From Bacillota bacterium (GTDB lineage: Bacteria; Bacillota; Clostridia; Oscillospirales; Oscillospiraceae): DNA of 64,000 nucleotides. The stretch is from contig JAETOJ010000011.1 in NCBI GenBank assembly GCA_021768085.1, positions 1-64,000 on the forward strand, given 5' to 3'. Of the stretch, positions 40,780-50,126 are shown in pieces. The position numbers were made by a program, and so were the translations under genes. The notes beneath the pieces were generated by a model that saw only the letters and a program-made list of their open reading frames with translations, searched no databases and had not been told where the DNA came from. How positions within the stretch are numbered: position 1 is the stretch's first letter; each line of letters starts with the position of its first letter.

Positions 40780-42012
40780 ATGACAATTTACGACGAACTC
40801 GTGGCCCGGGGCCTGGTGGCCCAGGTCACCAGCGAGGACGAGGTCAAAAACCTCATCAACAACGGCAAGGCCACCTTCTATATCGGCTACGACTGCACGG
40901 CGGACAGCCTGACGGCGGGGCACTTTGTCACCCTCACCCTGATGAAGCGGCTCCAGCAGGCGGGCAACAAGCCCATCGCCCTCATCGGCGGCGGCACCAC
41001 CACCATCGGCGACCCCTCCGGCCGCACCGATATGCGGAAAATGCTCTCCCGGGAGGACATCAACCACAACGCCCAGTGCTTTAAGCACCAGATGGAGCGG
41101 TTCATCGACTTCGGAGAGGGCCCCGGCCAGGCCATGATGCTCAACAACGCCGACTGGCTGTTGGATCTCAACTACGTGGAGCTGCTGCGGGAGGTGGGGG
41201 CCTGCTTCTCGGTGAACAATATGCTCCGGGCGGACTGCTACAAGCAGCGCATGGAGAAGGGCCTGTCCTTCCTGGAGTTCAACTATATGATCATGCAGTC
41301 CTACGACTTCTACCATATGTTCCAGACCGTGGGCTGCAACCTCCAGTGCGGCGGCAACGATCAGTGGAGCAATATGCTGGGCGGCACGGAGCTCATCCGC
41401 CGCAAGCTGGGCAAGGACTCCCACTGCATGACTATCAACCTGCTCACCGACTCCCAGGGGAACAAGATGGGCAAGACCGCGGGCAACGCCGTGTGGCTGG
41501 ATCCCAACAAGACCAGCCCTTACGACTTCTACCAGTACTGGCGTAACGTGGGGGACGCGGACGTGATGAAGTGCGTCCGCTGGCTCACCTTCCTGCCCCT
41601 GGAGCAGATCGACGAGATGGATCACTGGAAGGACGCCCAGCTCAACCAGGCCAAGGAGATCTTGGCCTGGGAGCTGACCAATATGGTGCACGGCAAGGAG
41701 GAGGCGGACAAGGCTCAGGCCGCCGCCCGGGCGCTGTTCTCCGGCGGCGGGGACGCGGGGGAGATGCCGTCCACCCAGCTGACGGACGCCGATTTCACCG
41801 ACGGCTCCATTGGCGCGCTGACCCTGCTGGTGAAGTGCGGGCTGGCGGCATCCAACGGCGAGGCCCGGCGGCTCATTCAGCAGGGGGGCGTGGCCGTGGC
41901 GGACGAGAAGGTGTCCGACCCGGCGGCCCAGTTCCCCAGAGAGAAGTTCGCCGGGGAGGGCGTTATCCTCAAGAAGGGCAAGAAGGTATTTCATCGGGCT
42001 GTTTTGGCTTGA
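40780..42012 (+). CDS. tyrS: Tyrosyl-tRNA synthetase
   Basis: A 410-residue TyrRS: YIGYDCTADSLTAGHFVTLTLMKRLQ contains the class I HxGH-type signature, and KMGKTAGNAVW the KMSKS-type loop. The C-terminal S4-like RNA-binding module is KCGLAASNGEARRLIQQGGVAVADEKVSD. Start at the ATG after AAAAAGGAGAAAGAAGC; the ORF track's start lies inside the T-box terminator. Expression is under the leader's control by uncharged tRNA-Tyr. Confidence 0.97.
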   Translation: MTIYDELVARGLVAQVTSEDEVKNLINNGKATFYIGYDCTADSLTAGHFVTLTLMKRLQQAGNKPIALIGGGTTTIGDPSGRTDMRKMLSREDINHNAQCFKHQMERFIDFGEGPGQAMMLNNADWLLDLNYVELLREVGACFSVNNMLRADCYKQRMEKGLSFLEFNYMIMQSYDFYHMFQTVGCNLQCGGNDQWSNMLGGTELIRRKLGKDSHCMTINLLTDSQGNKMGKTAGNAVWLDPNKTSPYDFYQYWRNVGDADVMKCVRWLTFLPLEQIDEMDHWKDAQLNQAKEILAWELTNMVHGKEEADKAQAAARALFSGGGDAGEMPSTQLTDADFTDGSIGALTLLVKCGLAASNGEARRLIQQGGVAVADEKVSDPAAQFPREKFAGEGVILKKGKKVFHRAVLA

Positions 42013-42022
42013 TTGGTGTGAA

Positions 42023-42060
42023 AAAAGAGTGGGGATCGCATTTGCGGTTCCCACTCTTTT
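42023..42060. terminator. Bidirectional terminator between tyrS and the tautomerase gene
   Basis: A stem AAAAGAGTGGG / CCCACTCTTTT with an inner CGCA/TGCG helix, flanked by A- and T-runs on both sides, serves tyrS on the plus strand and the dap-tautomerase operon on the minus strand. Confidence 0.88.
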
Positions 42061-42065
42061 ATCGT

Positions 42066-42281
42066 TCAATGTGTTTTGTGGCTTTGAATGTATTCCGATT
42101 TTACCTTGTCGATGGTTTTGCCACCGATTCCAAAGTTTAAATCGGGCAGCTCCTTGATAGTGACGGTAAAAAACTCCTGGGGCACGCGCATGACACTGGA
42201 GGCCGTTTCTGTCAGGCGCTGGATCAGCTCCACCTTCTGTTCGTCCGACAGTGCGCCGCTCTCTACTGAGATGTAGGGCAT
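42066..42281 (-). CDS. 4-oxalocrotonate tautomerase-like protein
   Basis: A 71-residue tautomerase superfamily protein. After Met removal the N-terminal Pro (MPYISVESGALSDEQK) is the catalytic base, with VMRVPQEFFTVTIKELPDLNFGIGGKT typical of the DmpI-type subgroup. It forms small oligomers in the cytosol; the substrate is unknown. It is the last gene of the asd-dapA-dapB run (14 nt after dapB). Confidence 0.9.
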   Translation of the reverse strand: MPYISVESGALSDEQKVELIQRLTETASSVMRVPQEFFTVTIKELPDLNFGIGGKTIDKVKSEYIQSHKTH

Positions 42282-42295
42282 TTTCTCCGCTCCTT

Positions 42296-43054
42296 TCAGT
42301 TGGCGATCAGGTGGGACATATCATACAGCCCCGGCCTGTCCACCCCGGCCAGGAACTTGGCCGCCTTCACCGCCCCCACGGCGAACACCTCCCGGCTGGC
42401 GGCGTGGTGGCGGAACTCGATGACCTCGTCCCGTCCGGCAAATACCACCGTATGCTCCCCCACGATGGTGCCCCCCCGGAGGGAGGAGATCCCGATCTCC
42501 CGCCCATCCCGGGGCCTGCGGACGCTGTGGCGGTCATAGACGTACTGCGCCTCATAGGGCAGAGCCTGCGCCGCCGCGTCCGCCAGCATCAGGGCGGTGC
42601 CGCTGGGGGCGTCCAGCTTCCGGCGGTGGTGGCGCTCCTCGATCTCCACGTCGAAGTCCTCCCCCAACAGGGCCGCGGCCCGGCGCACCAGATCCACCAG
42701 CACGTTGACGCCGATGGACATATTGGCGGAACGGAACAGGGGGATCTCCCGGGCCGCCGCTTCAATCCGGGCCAGCTGCTCCTCCGAATAGCCGGTGGTG
42801 GCCAGCACCGCGGGCAGCCGGCGGGCGGCGCAGAACTCCAGCAGCCCCTCCAGGGCGGCGGGGTGGGAGAAGTCGATGAGCACGTCCCCCTCCAGGTTGC
42901 AGGCGGCGGGGGAGGGGAACACGGGGAAGCCCTCCATGGGCTGGGCCAGCAGGTCGATGCCGGCGGCTATCTCCACGTCCGGGTCGCTGGCGCAGATGTC
43001 CGCCACCGCCAGGCCCATGTGGCCACAGCAGCCGGAAAGGATGATCTTTTGCAT
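42296..43054 (-). CDS. dapB: 4-hydroxy-tetrahydrodipicolinate reductase
   Basis: A 252-residue NAD(P)H-dependent reductase of the DAP/lysine pathway. Motifs: IILSGCCGHMGLAVADI (nucleotide binding, with Cys-Cys in place of the usual GAxGRMG), VLIDFSHPAAL, LATTGYSEEQL, and the catalytic EERHHRRKLDAPSGTALML. Length is typical. It lies 52 nt after dapA. Needed for peptidoglycan mDAP and probably for spore dipicolinate. Confidence 0.95.
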   Translation of the reverse strand: MQKIILSGCCGHMGLAVADICASDPDVEIAAGIDLLAQPMEGFPVFPSPAACNLEGDVLIDFSHPAALEGLLEFCAARRLPAVLATTGYSEEQLARIEAAAREIPLFRSANMSIGVNVLVDLVRRAAALLGEDFDVEIEERHHRRKLDAPSGTALMLADAAAQALPYEAQYVYDRHSVRRPRDGREIGISSLRGGTIVGEHTVVFAGRDEVIEFRHHAASREVFAVGAVKAAKFLAGVDRPGLYDMSHLIAN

Positions 43055-43106
43055 AAGAGCAGCTCCTTTTGCCGCCCTGCCATCCCCTGGGACGGCGGGG
43101 CGGAGG

Positions 43107-43997
43107 TTACTTCAGCAGTCCCGCCCGCTCCATGGCGCGGCGGAGGACGTCCAGGTTCTTGTCCGAGATGTCGCACAGGGGCAGGCGCAGAGAGCCCGCG
43201 TCCATGCCCAGCAGGTTCATGGCGGCCTTGATGGGGATGGGGTTCACCTCGGTGAACAAAGCGTCGATGAGATCCATGTACTGGATTTGCAGCTTGGAGG
43301 CGGCGGCGAAGTCGTTGTCCAGGCACAGGTGGCTCATCTTTACCATGACCTCGGGGATGATGTTGGAGGCCACCGAGATCACGCCCCTGGCGCCCAAGGC
43401 CATCATGGGCACCACCTGATCGTCGTTGCCCGACCAGATGTAGAAGTCGTCCCCGCACAGGAACCGGGTGTGGGCCAGCAGGGAGAAGTTGCCGCTGGCC
43501 TCCTTCACGCCGTTGATCTTGGGGTTCCGGGACAGCACCTGGTACGTCTCGGCGGTGAAGGACACGCCGGTGCGTCCGGGCACGTTGTAGAGGATGATGG
43601 GCAGATCCACCCGGTCGGCGATGTACTCATAGTGCTTGATGAGGCCGGTCTGGCTGGCCTTGTTATAGTAGGGGGTGACATGGAGCAGGGCGTCCGCCCC
43701 GGAGTCCTGGGCGTGCTGGGACAGGTAGACGGCGGCGGAGGTGTCATTGCTCCCCGCCCCGGCGATGACCTTCACCCTGTGGTTCACCCGCTTCACGCAG
43801 AACTCCACGGCGGCGATGTGCTCCCGGAGGGACATGGTGGCGGACTCGCCGGTGGTGCCGCATACGCACACCGCGTCCACCCCCGCCTCGATCTGCTGGT
43901 CGATGAGGCGGCCGAAGGCATCGTAGTTGATGATGTTGTTCTGATCAAAGGGGGTGATCAGGGCGGGGCAGGAGCCGGTAAAGACAGGAGTTCTCAT
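43107..43997 (-). CDS. dapA: 4-hydroxy-tetrahydrodipicolinate synthase
   Basis: A 296-residue DHDPS of the class I aldolase type condensing pyruvate and aspartate semialdehyde. GSCPALITPFDQNNIINYDAF at the N-terminus, VCGTTGESATMSLREH, ILYNVPGRTGVSF (catalytic Tyr), INGVKEASGNFSLL (Schiff-base Lys). The start overlaps the asd stop by 4 nt (ATGA). Confidence 0.96.
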   Translation of the reverse strand: MRTPVFTGSCPALITPFDQNNIINYDAFGRLIDQQIEAGVDAVCVCGTTGESATMSLREHIAAVEFCVKRVNHRVKVIAGAGSNDTSAAVYLSQHAQDSGADALLHVTPYYNKASQTGLIKHYEYIADRVDLPIILYNVPGRTGVSFTAETYQVLSRNPKINGVKEASGNFSLLAHTRFLCGDDFYIWSGNDDQVVPMMALGARGVISVASNIIPEVMVKMSHLCLDNDFAAASKLQIQYMDLIDALFTEVNPIPIKAAMNLLGMDAGSLRLPLCDISDKNLDVLRRAMERAGLLK

Positions 43998-45088
43998 AAA
44001 TCAGCATCCTTTCCAATATATCCCTCGGCGCACAGCAGCTCGGCCAGCTCCACGCCGCCGCCCGCCGCGCCCCGCAGGGTGTTGTGGGACAGGGAGACAA
44101 ACTTGTAATCGTACTGGGTGTCCGGGCGCAGGCGGCCGATGGACACCGCCATGCCCCCCTCCAGATCCCGATCCAGGCGGGCCTGGGGCCGATCCGGCTC
44201 CTCAAAGTAGTGGAGGAACTGCTTGGGGGCGGAGGGCAGCGCCAGCTCCTGGGCGCGGCCCTTGAAGCCGGCCCACGCCTCCTTCATCTGCTCCATGGTG
44301 GGCTTGTTTCGGAAGGTGACGAAGGCGGCGGCGGTGTGGCCGTTGGACACGGGCACCCGCAGGCACTGGGCGGTGATAGAGACGCCCTCCGCGTTGACAA
44401 TGACGCCGTTTTCCACGTGCCCCCACACCTTCAGCGGCTCCTGCTCACTCTTTTCCTCCTCGCCGCCGATGTAGGGGATCAGGTTATCCACCATCTCGGG
44501 CCAGGTCTCAAAGGTCTTGCCCGCGCCGGAGATGGCCTGGTAGGTGCACACCAGCACCTTCTCCACCCCGAACTGGCGCAGGGGGGACAGGGCGGGGACA
44601 TAGCTCTGGATGGAGCAGTTGGACTTGACGGCGATGAAGCCCCGCTTGGTGCCCAGACGCTGGCGCTGGGCCTTGATCACCTCGATGTGCTCCGGGTTCA
44701 CCTCGGGAATGACCATGGGCACGTCGGGCGTCCAGCGGTGGGCGGAGTTGTTGGACACCACCGGGCACTCCCGGCGGGCGTACGCTTCCTCCAGGGCGCG
44801 GATCTCGTCCTTCTTCATGTCTACGGCGGAGAATACGAAGTCCACCATGCCGCAGATCTGCTCCACATCGTCTTGGGCGGAGAGCAGGATCAAGTCCTTG
44901 GCCTCCTCCGGGATGGGGGTATCCATGGCCCAGCGGCCCGCCACCGCGTCCTCATACCGCTTGCCCGCGGAGCGGGGACTGGCGGCCACCACAGTGAGCT
45001 GGAACCAGGGGTGGTTTTCCAGAAGGGTGACGAAACGCTGGCCCACCATGCCGGTGGCGCCGATGACGCCCACTTTATACTTTTCCAT
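43994..45088 (-). CDS. asd: Aspartate-semialdehyde dehydrogenase
   Basis: A 364-residue ASADH supplying aspartate semialdehyde for the DAP branch. YKVGVIGATGMVGQRFVTLL is the NADP fold, and VKSNCSIQSYVPAL holds the catalytic Cys; SNGHTAAAFV and VSLSHNTLRGAAGGGVELAELL complete the core. The length and SNCSIQ motif fit the archaeal/fungal-type ASADH group also seen in clostridia. ATG (MEKYKVG) follows GAGGAGGTCAAGTGTC; the track's extension is dropped. First gene of asd-dapA-dapB. Confidence 0.94.
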   Translation of the reverse strand: MEKYKVGVIGATGMVGQRFVTLLENHPWFQLTVVAASPRSAGKRYEDAVAGRWAMDTPIPEEAKDLILLSAQDDVEQICGMVDFVFSAVDMKKDEIRALEEAYARRECPVVSNNSAHRWTPDVPMVIPEVNPEHIEVIKAQRQRLGTKRGFIAVKSNCSIQSYVPALSPLRQFGVEKVLVCTYQAISGAGKTFETWPEMVDNLIPYIGGEEEKSEQEPLKVWGHVENGVIVNAEGVSITAQCLRVPVSNGHTAAAFVTFRNKPTMEQMKEAWAGFKGRAQELALPSAPKQFLHYFEEPDRPQARLDRDLEGGMAVSIGRLRPDTQYDYKFVSLSHNTLRGAAGGGVELAELLCAEGYIGKDADL

Positions 45089-45129
45089 GACACTTGACCT
45101 CCTCGCGCCCGCCGGGGGCAATTTGGGGC

Positions 45130-45158
45130 TTGCGGCCTGACGGCGGATACGCTATAAT
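45130..45158 (+). promoter_or_regulatory. Promoter of the SpoIID-like/queA/tgt unit
   Basis: TTGCGG and TATAAT are 17 bp apart on the plus strand, ~115 nt before the SpoIID-like start. The intervening leader is AT-rich. Confidence 0.75.
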
Positions 45159-45278
45159 AAAAATACTGTCGAAATTTGGGATGCCGGGATGAACCCGTGT
45201 ATTACCTATCAATATAACATTAACACGCTAAAGTGTCAATTTGACACCGCCGCCCGAAGTGGAGAAATGGAGAAGCCC

Positions 45279-47021
45279 ATGAAGCGAAAATTCGTGCAAA
45301 TTGCAGCCCTGTGCCTGTGTGCCGTCCTGCTGTCTCTGTGCGCCGGGGGGCAGCGGGCCGCCGCCGCCCCCGCCGGGAGCTCTGACCGGATCATCCGGGT
45401 GGGGCTCCACTTTGGCACCGGGGCCATGGAGGGGCTGAACTTCGACAACACCACTGGCAACGGCTACCGGTTTGGTTATTACGACGGGGCAAACCAGTTT
45501 GTCCCCCTGGGTTCCACTGGGCAGAAGGCTATCTCCGTCGTCAAGACTATGAACGTCTACTATGGCACCTTCAGCGGCTATACCAGCTATCACTCCGCCC
45601 TCACTACCGCCAACGTGGCGGTGGGGGAGTACCACCTCCAGCTTCCCGGCAGCTACTCCTCCTTCGCAGAGGCCCAGGCGGCGGCGTCCGCCTATGCGGG
45701 TGGCTTCCCGGCGTACATCGGTGGGGTGTTTTATGCCCGTGTGGGCAACTACACCGCCCGAGGGGGAGCGGAGACCGCCCAGGCCGCGCTGGCGGCCCAG
45801 GGGGTGGAGACCACTATCAGGGGCACCTCGGAGTACGGCATCAGCGTGGTGGCCACCGGCACCAACAACATCTTATTCCAGTTCGACGACCTGGGCCAGG
45901 GCACCGGTATGGGTATGGAGCCCAACGCCGAGGGGCCGGGGGAGTACGTCACCCTCAGCAAGGGCTGCACCTATGTGGGCGGCTTCCGATTTGAGCGGGT
46001 GAACGGAGGCAGCCTCACGGTGGTGAACATTCTGGGCTTTGAGGACTATATCAAGGGCGTAGTGCCCCACGAGATGTCCAACAGCTGGCCCATCGAGGCG
46101 TTGAAGGCCCAGGCGGTGGCCGCCCGGAGCTACGCGCTGTCCCTGGGCAGCAAGCACAGCAATTACCATTTCGACATCTGCGCCGAAACCCACTGTCAGG
46201 CCTACTCCGGCCGGACCCGGGCGGGGAGCAACTCCGACGCCGCCGTGGAGCAGACCGTGGGGCAGGTGGCCATCTGGAACGGAAAGATCGCCCAGACTTC
46301 CTACTACTCCAGCAACGGCGGGGCCAGCGAGAGCTCCTCCACCGTCTGGGGCAGCAATCAGGCTAATTACCCCTATCTGGTGGGCAAGGTGGATCCCTAT
46401 GAGGCGGCGTCCGGGGTAAAGAACGACTACACCAAGACGGTGGATTCGGCCGCATTGGCCTCCAAGCTGAAGGCCAAGGGCTGCGACGTGGGGGACGGCG
46501 TCGCCTCCATCGCCGTCACCTCGCTGACGGATTCGGGCAACCCCAAGCTGGTGACCTTCACCGGCAGCAACGGGAAGAAGTTCTCCCTGAACTCTCGGGA
46601 GGTGGTGGGGATGCTGGCCCTGTCTTCCTACCGCTACGGCTTTGAGACGGCGGCGGCCCCGGAGCCCTCCAACCCCGAGCTGAGCGTCAACGGGAAGCCG
46701 GTGGACAGCCTTTCCGGGCTGTACGCTGTGGACGGGTCGGGGAACATCGTCCCGGTGGGCGAAAACGCTTACGTGATCACCGGCAGCGGCGCCACCCAAC
46801 CCATCGGGCAAGGCTCCGGTGGCGGCTCAAATGGTTCCGGCGGGCTGGGCGCCCTCAGCAGCACCACGGGGAACAACGGCGTATTCACCTTCATCGGCAA
46901 GGGCTGGGGCCACAACGTAGGCATGAGCCAGTGGGGGGCTTACGCCATGGCCCAACAGGGGTATACTTACCTCAACATCTTACAGTTCTACTATACTGGC
47001 ATTACGGTGGGATATATGTGA
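45279..47021 (+). CDS. SpoIID/LytB-domain secreted protein with SPOR-like region
   Basis: A 580-residue exported protein. Signal peptide [29 protein letters not shown] (cleavage after Ala-rich end). A SPOR-like region (~135-215, [30 protein letters not shown]). A SpoIID/LytB domain (~250-395) contains the catalytic-type Glu in [30 protein letters not shown] and [18 protein letters not shown]. The C-terminus holds [35 protein letters not shown]. SpoIID domains cleave peptidoglycan glycan strands denuded of peptide. Start is the ATG after GGAGAAGCCC; an ATG four codons earlier is possible. It overlaps queA. Confidence 0.9.
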   Translation: MKRKFVQIAALCLCAVLLSLCAGGQRAAAAPAGSSDRIIRVGLHFGTGAMEGLNFDNTTGNGYRFGYYDGANQFVPLGSTGQKAISVVKTMNVYYGTFSGYTSYHSALTTANVAVGEYHLQLPGSYSSFAEAQAAASAYAGGFPAYIGGVFYARVGNYTARGGAETAQAALAAQGVETTIRGTSEYGISVVATGTNNILFQFDDLGQGTGMGMEPNAEGPGEYVTLSKGCTYVGGFRFERVNGGSLTVVNILGFEDYIKGVVPHEMSNSWPIEALKAQAVAARSYALSLGSKHSNYHFDICAETHCQAYSGRTRAGSNSDAAVEQTVGQVAIWNGKIAQTSYYSSNGGASESSSTVWGSNQANYPYLVGKVDPYEAASGVKNDYTKTVDSAALASKLKAKGCDVGDGVASIAVTSLTDSGNPKLVTFTGSNGKKFSLNSREVVGMLALSSYRYGFETAAAPEPSNPELSVNGKPVDSLSGLYAVDGSGNIVPVGENAYVITGSGATQPIGQGSGGGSNGSGGLGALSSTTGNNGVFTFIGKGWGHNVGMSQWGAYAMAQQGYTYLNILQFYYTGITVGYM

Positions 47022-48040
47022 AAACCTCGGATTTTTATTTCGACCTCCCTCCGGAGCTCATCGCCCAGACCCCCCTGGAGCGGCGGGACGGCTCCCGGCT
47101 GCTGACGCTGGACAAAGCCACGGGGGAGACCCGGCACCTGCACTTCTACGACCTGCCCACCCTGCTGCGTCCCGGAGACTGTCTGGTGCTCAACGACAGC
47201 CGGGTGCTGCCCGCCCGTTTGATCGGCAAGCGGGCGGGGGGCGGGGCCTGCGAGGTGCTGCTACTCATCGACCGGGGGGACAAGACCTGGGAGTGCCTGG
47301 TGCGTCCGGGCAAAAAGCTGCGTACCGGGGCAAAGGTCACCTTCGGGGACGGCGAGCTGTCCGCCGAGATCATAGGCGAGCTGGAGGGCGGCAACCGGCT
47401 GGTGCGCTTTGACTACGAGGGCATTTTTCTGGAGACGCTGGAGCGGCTGGGCAAGATGCCCCTGCCCCCCTATATCAAGGCGGAGCTGGCCGACGGGGAG
47501 CGGTATCAGACGGTGTATTCCAAGGTGGTGGGCTCCGCCGCCGCCCCCACGGCGGGGCTGCACTTCACAAAGGAGCTGCTGGAGCAGGTGCAGGCCATGG
47601 GGGTAAGGGTGTGCTACGTAACCCTCCATGTGGGCCTGGGCACCTTCCGCCCAGTGAAAGCGGAGAACCTGGACGAGCACGAGATGCACTCGGAATACTG
47701 CGTGATCCCCCAAGAGACGGCGGATACGATCAACGAGACGAAGCGGGCAGGGGGTAGGGTGATCTGCGTGGGCACCACCTCTTGCCGCACCATTGAGAGC
47801 TGGGCGGACGAGGACGGCACGATGCGGGCGTCGGCGGGATGGACGAGCATCTTCATTTACCCCGGCTACCACTTTAAGGTGCTGGACGCTCTGATCACCA
47901 ACTTCCATCTGCCCGAGTCCACCCTGATCATGCTGGTGTCCGCCCTGGCGGGCCGGGAGCGGGTGCTGGCGGCCTATGCGGAGGCGGTGCGGGAGCGCTA
48001 CCGCTTTTTCTCCTTTGGAGACGCCATGTTTATCGCATAG
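47018..48040 (+). CDS. queA: S-adenosylmethionine:tRNA ribosyltransferase-isomerase
   Basis: A 340-residue QueA that adds the cyclopentene epoxide moiety in queuosine synthesis. Starts at GTG ([32 protein letters not shown]), overlapping the SpoIID-like stop by 4 nt. Motifs: [48 protein letters not shown] and [18 protein letters not shown]. The track's upstream start is not credible. Confidence 0.95.
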   Translation: MKTSDFYFDLPPELIAQTPLERRDGSRLLTLDKATGETRHLHFYDLPTLLRPGDCLVLNDSRVLPARLIGKRAGGGACEVLLLIDRGDKTWECLVRPGKKLRTGAKVTFGDGELSAEIIGELEGGNRLVRFDYEGIFLETLERLGKMPLPPYIKAELADGERYQTVYSKVVGSAAAPTAGLHFTKELLEQVQAMGVRVCYVTLHVGLGTFRPVKAENLDEHEMHSEYCVIPQETADTINETKRAGGRVICVGTTSCRTIESWADEDGTMRASAGWTSIFIYPGYHFKVLDALITNFHLPESTLIMLVSALAGRERVLAAYAEAVRERYRFFSFGDAMFIA

Positions 48041-48049
48041 GAGGAGCTT

Positions 48050-48304
48050 ATGGAAAAACTGACGGATCTGCCCAACATCGGCCCGAAGCTGGGGGAAAAT
48101 CTGAAGAAAATCGGCGTCACCACCCCGGAGGAGCTCCGGGCGCTGGGGGCGGAGGGGGCCTTTGTCCGCATCCGCGCCCAGGTGGATCCCACCGCCTGCC
48201 TCCACCAGTTGGAGGCGCTGGCCGGCGCGGTGGAAGGGGTCAAAAAGAGCCTGTTGCCTCCGGAGCGCAAGGCGGAGCTGAAAACCTGGTATCGGGGATT
48301 GTGA
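48050..48304 (+). CDS. TfoX C-terminal domain protein
   Basis: An 84-residue protein consisting of a TfoX_C (helix-hairpin-helix-like) domain: LTDLPNIGPKLGENLKKIGVTTPEELRALGAEGAFVRIRA. Such stand-alone domains occur widely in Firmicutes; the full TfoX competence regulator domain is absent. AGGAGGAGCTT supplies a strong ribosome binding site. Located between queA and tgt; a functional link to queuosine is unproven. Confidence 0.88.
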   Translation: MEKLTDLPNIGPKLGENLKKIGVTTPEELRALGAEGAFVRIRAQVDPTACLHQLEALAGAVEGVKKSLLPPERKAELKTWYRGL

Positions 48305-48314
48305 GGAGAATCGT

Positions 48315-49448
48315 ATGTTTCGCGTGATCAAAACGGAGGGCGCCGCCCGCCGGGGGGAGTTCACCTGTCCCCATGGAACGGCCCAGACCCCGGTCTTTAT
48401 GAACGTGGGCACCCAGGGGGCCATCAAGGGGGCGGTGTCCGCCCTGGACTTGAAGGAGCTGGGCTGTCAGATCGAGCTGTCCAACACCTACCACCTCCAC
48501 CTGCGCCCCGGCGACGGCGTGGTGCGGCAGATGGGGGGGCTCCACAAGTTCATGGGCTGGGACGGCCCCATGCTCACCGACTCCGGCGGCTTCCAGGTGT
48601 TCTCCCTGGCGGGGCTGCGGAAGATCACCGAGGAAGGGGTCACCTTTTCCTCCCACATCGACGGCAGACGGATCTTTATGGGCCCCGAGGAGTCCATGGC
48701 CATCCAGTCCAACCTGGGCAGCGACGTGGCCATGGCCTTTGACGAGTGCGTGGAAAACCCCGCCCCCTACGACTACGCCAAAGCCTCCTGTGAGCGCACC
48801 CTGCGCTGGCTGGAGCGGTGCAAGGCGGAGCACGACCGGCTGTGCGCCCTGCCGGACTGCGTGAACCCGGGGCAAGTGCTGTTCGGCATCAACCAGGGGG
48901 CCACCTATGAGGATCTGCGGGTGTGGCACATGAAGGAGACAGCTAAGATCGACTGCGGCGGCTACGCCATCGGCGGGCTGGCGGTGGGGGAGCCCACCGA
49001 GGTGATGTACCGGATCATCGAGGCGGTGGAGCCCCATATGCCGGCGGACAAGCCCCGGTACCTCATGGGGGTGGGCACGCCTTCCAACATCATTGAGGCG
49101 GTGGCCCGGGGGGTGGACTTCTTCGACTGCGTCATGCCCGCCCGCAACGCCCGCCACGGCAAGCTATTCACTTGGGAGGGATCGCTGAACCTGAAGAACG
49201 AGCGGTTCAAGCTGGATGAGCGGCCCATCGATCCCCACTGCGGCTGCCCGGTGTGCCGGAACTTTTCCCGGGCCTACCTGCGCCACCTGTTTGTGGCAGG
49301 GGAGATGCTGGCCATGCGGCTGGCGGTGATGCACAACCTGTATTTCTACAACGAGCTGACCCGGCGGATCCGGGAGGCCCTGGACGCGGGGCAGTTCGCC
49401 GCGTTCCGGGCTTCATTCTCGGAGAAGCTGGCGGGCCGGGCGGACTGA
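48315..49448 (+). CDS. tgt: Queuine tRNA-guanine transglycosylase
   Basis: A 377-residue TGT that exchanges guanine-34 for preQ1 in GUN-anticodon tRNAs. Motifs: TPVFMNVGTQGAIKG, LSNTYHLHLRPG, MLTDSGGFQVFSL (catalytic Asp), FDECVENPAPYDYA, VDFFDCVMPARNARHG (second Asp) and the zinc site CGCPVCRNFSRAYLRHLF. Completes the queA-tgt pair. The tRNA-Asp(GTC) gene of this window is a canonical substrate type. Confidence 0.97.
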   Translation: MFRVIKTEGAARRGEFTCPHGTAQTPVFMNVGTQGAIKGAVSALDLKELGCQIELSNTYHLHLRPGDGVVRQMGGLHKFMGWDGPMLTDSGGFQVFSLAGLRKITEEGVTFSSHIDGRRIFMGPEESMAIQSNLGSDVAMAFDECVENPAPYDYAKASCERTLRWLERCKAEHDRLCALPDCVNPGQVLFGINQGATYEDLRVWHMKETAKIDCGGYAIGGLAVGEPTEVMYRIIEAVEPHMPADKPRYLMGVGTPSNIIEAVARGVDFFDCVMPARNARHGKLFTWEGSLNLKNERFKLDERPIDPHCGCPVCRNFSRAYLRHLFVAGEMLAMRLAVMHNLYFYNELTRRIREALDAGQFAAFRASFSEKLAGRAD

Positions 49449-49479
49449 GGGCCCGGGCGCCGGGGTATAAGACAAAAAA

Positions 49480-49519
49480 CAGCGACCTCCCGCCGGATGT
49501 CCGGATGGGGAGGCCGCTG
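49480..49519 (-). terminator. Terminator of the glycosyltransferase/ligase/DUF4330 operon
   Basis: On the minus strand CAGCGGCCTCCC / GGGAGGTCGCTG (one G-U pair) with an inner CCGGA-TCCGG helix is followed by TTTTTTGTC. It lies ~31 nt after the DUF4330 gene and also between convergent genes. Confidence 0.85.
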
Positions 49520-49550
49520 CGTTATTTGAAGGAATGTCACAGAGCAGAGC

Positions 49551-50087
49551 TTACTGCTCGTAGCTCCACCGGGCGTCCAGAATGGTGCCATAGAAGTCAA
49601 AGTGGGCGGTCTTGACGTACTGGGTGTTGCCCACCCGAACCTCCTGGCTGCCCACGGCGTTGGTGATAGTGTTGGTGACCGTGGCCTCCAGGGTAAAGGT
49701 GAGATCCAGCCGCTTGTCCTCCCCCGAGGAGGGAACCGCGCTGACCTGGCCGTTGGCGTCAGTGGTGTAGCTGATGTGGGGGACGGCCACGCAGTCGGTC
49801 ACATAGCCGTCAAGAAGCTGGGTGCCGGTCATCAGCCGATCTTTTTTGTCCGAGGCCTTGTCCACGAAGCGGCGAACCACCTCATAGGATTCGGGCTGGA
49901 CGTTGGCTACGGTGACGGTGTAGACGATTGTGACGGGATCCTTGTCGCTGGTGGGCAGGCCGGAGCCCCGGCCCTTGGCCATTCTAACCACCAGCAGCAC
50001 CGCCACTGCGGCCACCAGCAGCAGGGCCAGCAGGTCGATCACATTCAGTTTGCCGAACAGGCGGCCTTTTTCATCGATCACTTTCAT
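49551..50087 (-). CDS. DUF4330-family single-pass membrane protein
   Basis: A 178-residue protein beginning MKVIDEKGRLFGKLNVIDLLALLLVAAVAVLLVVRM: a cytosolic stub, one transmembrane helix (~17-37), then an extracytoplasmic beta-rich domain. The head is characteristic of DUF4330 (recognised from memory). Last gene in the operon after an O-antigen-ligase-like protein; similar pairings suggest involvement in surface polysaccharide export or assembly. No catalytic motif is seen. Confidence 0.85.
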   Translation of the reverse strand: MKVIDEKGRLFGKLNVIDLLALLLVAAVAVLLVVRMAKGRGSGLPTSDKDPVTIVYTVTVANVQPESYEVVRRFVDKASDKKDRLMTGTQLLDGYVTDCVAVPHISYTTDANGQVSAVPSSGEDKRLDLTFTLEATVTNTITNAVGSQEVRVGNTQYVKTAHFDFYGTILDARWSYEQ

Positions 50088-50126
50088 GGGGATACCCCTT
50101 TCCTTTTTCCTATAGTTTTTTACGTC

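Noticed and set aside
40253-40786. 177-aa minus-strand ORF across the T-box
   Set aside because: It spans the tyrS promoter, T-box and terminator, which explain the sequence; the 26-aa frame nearby has its own signals in another frame.
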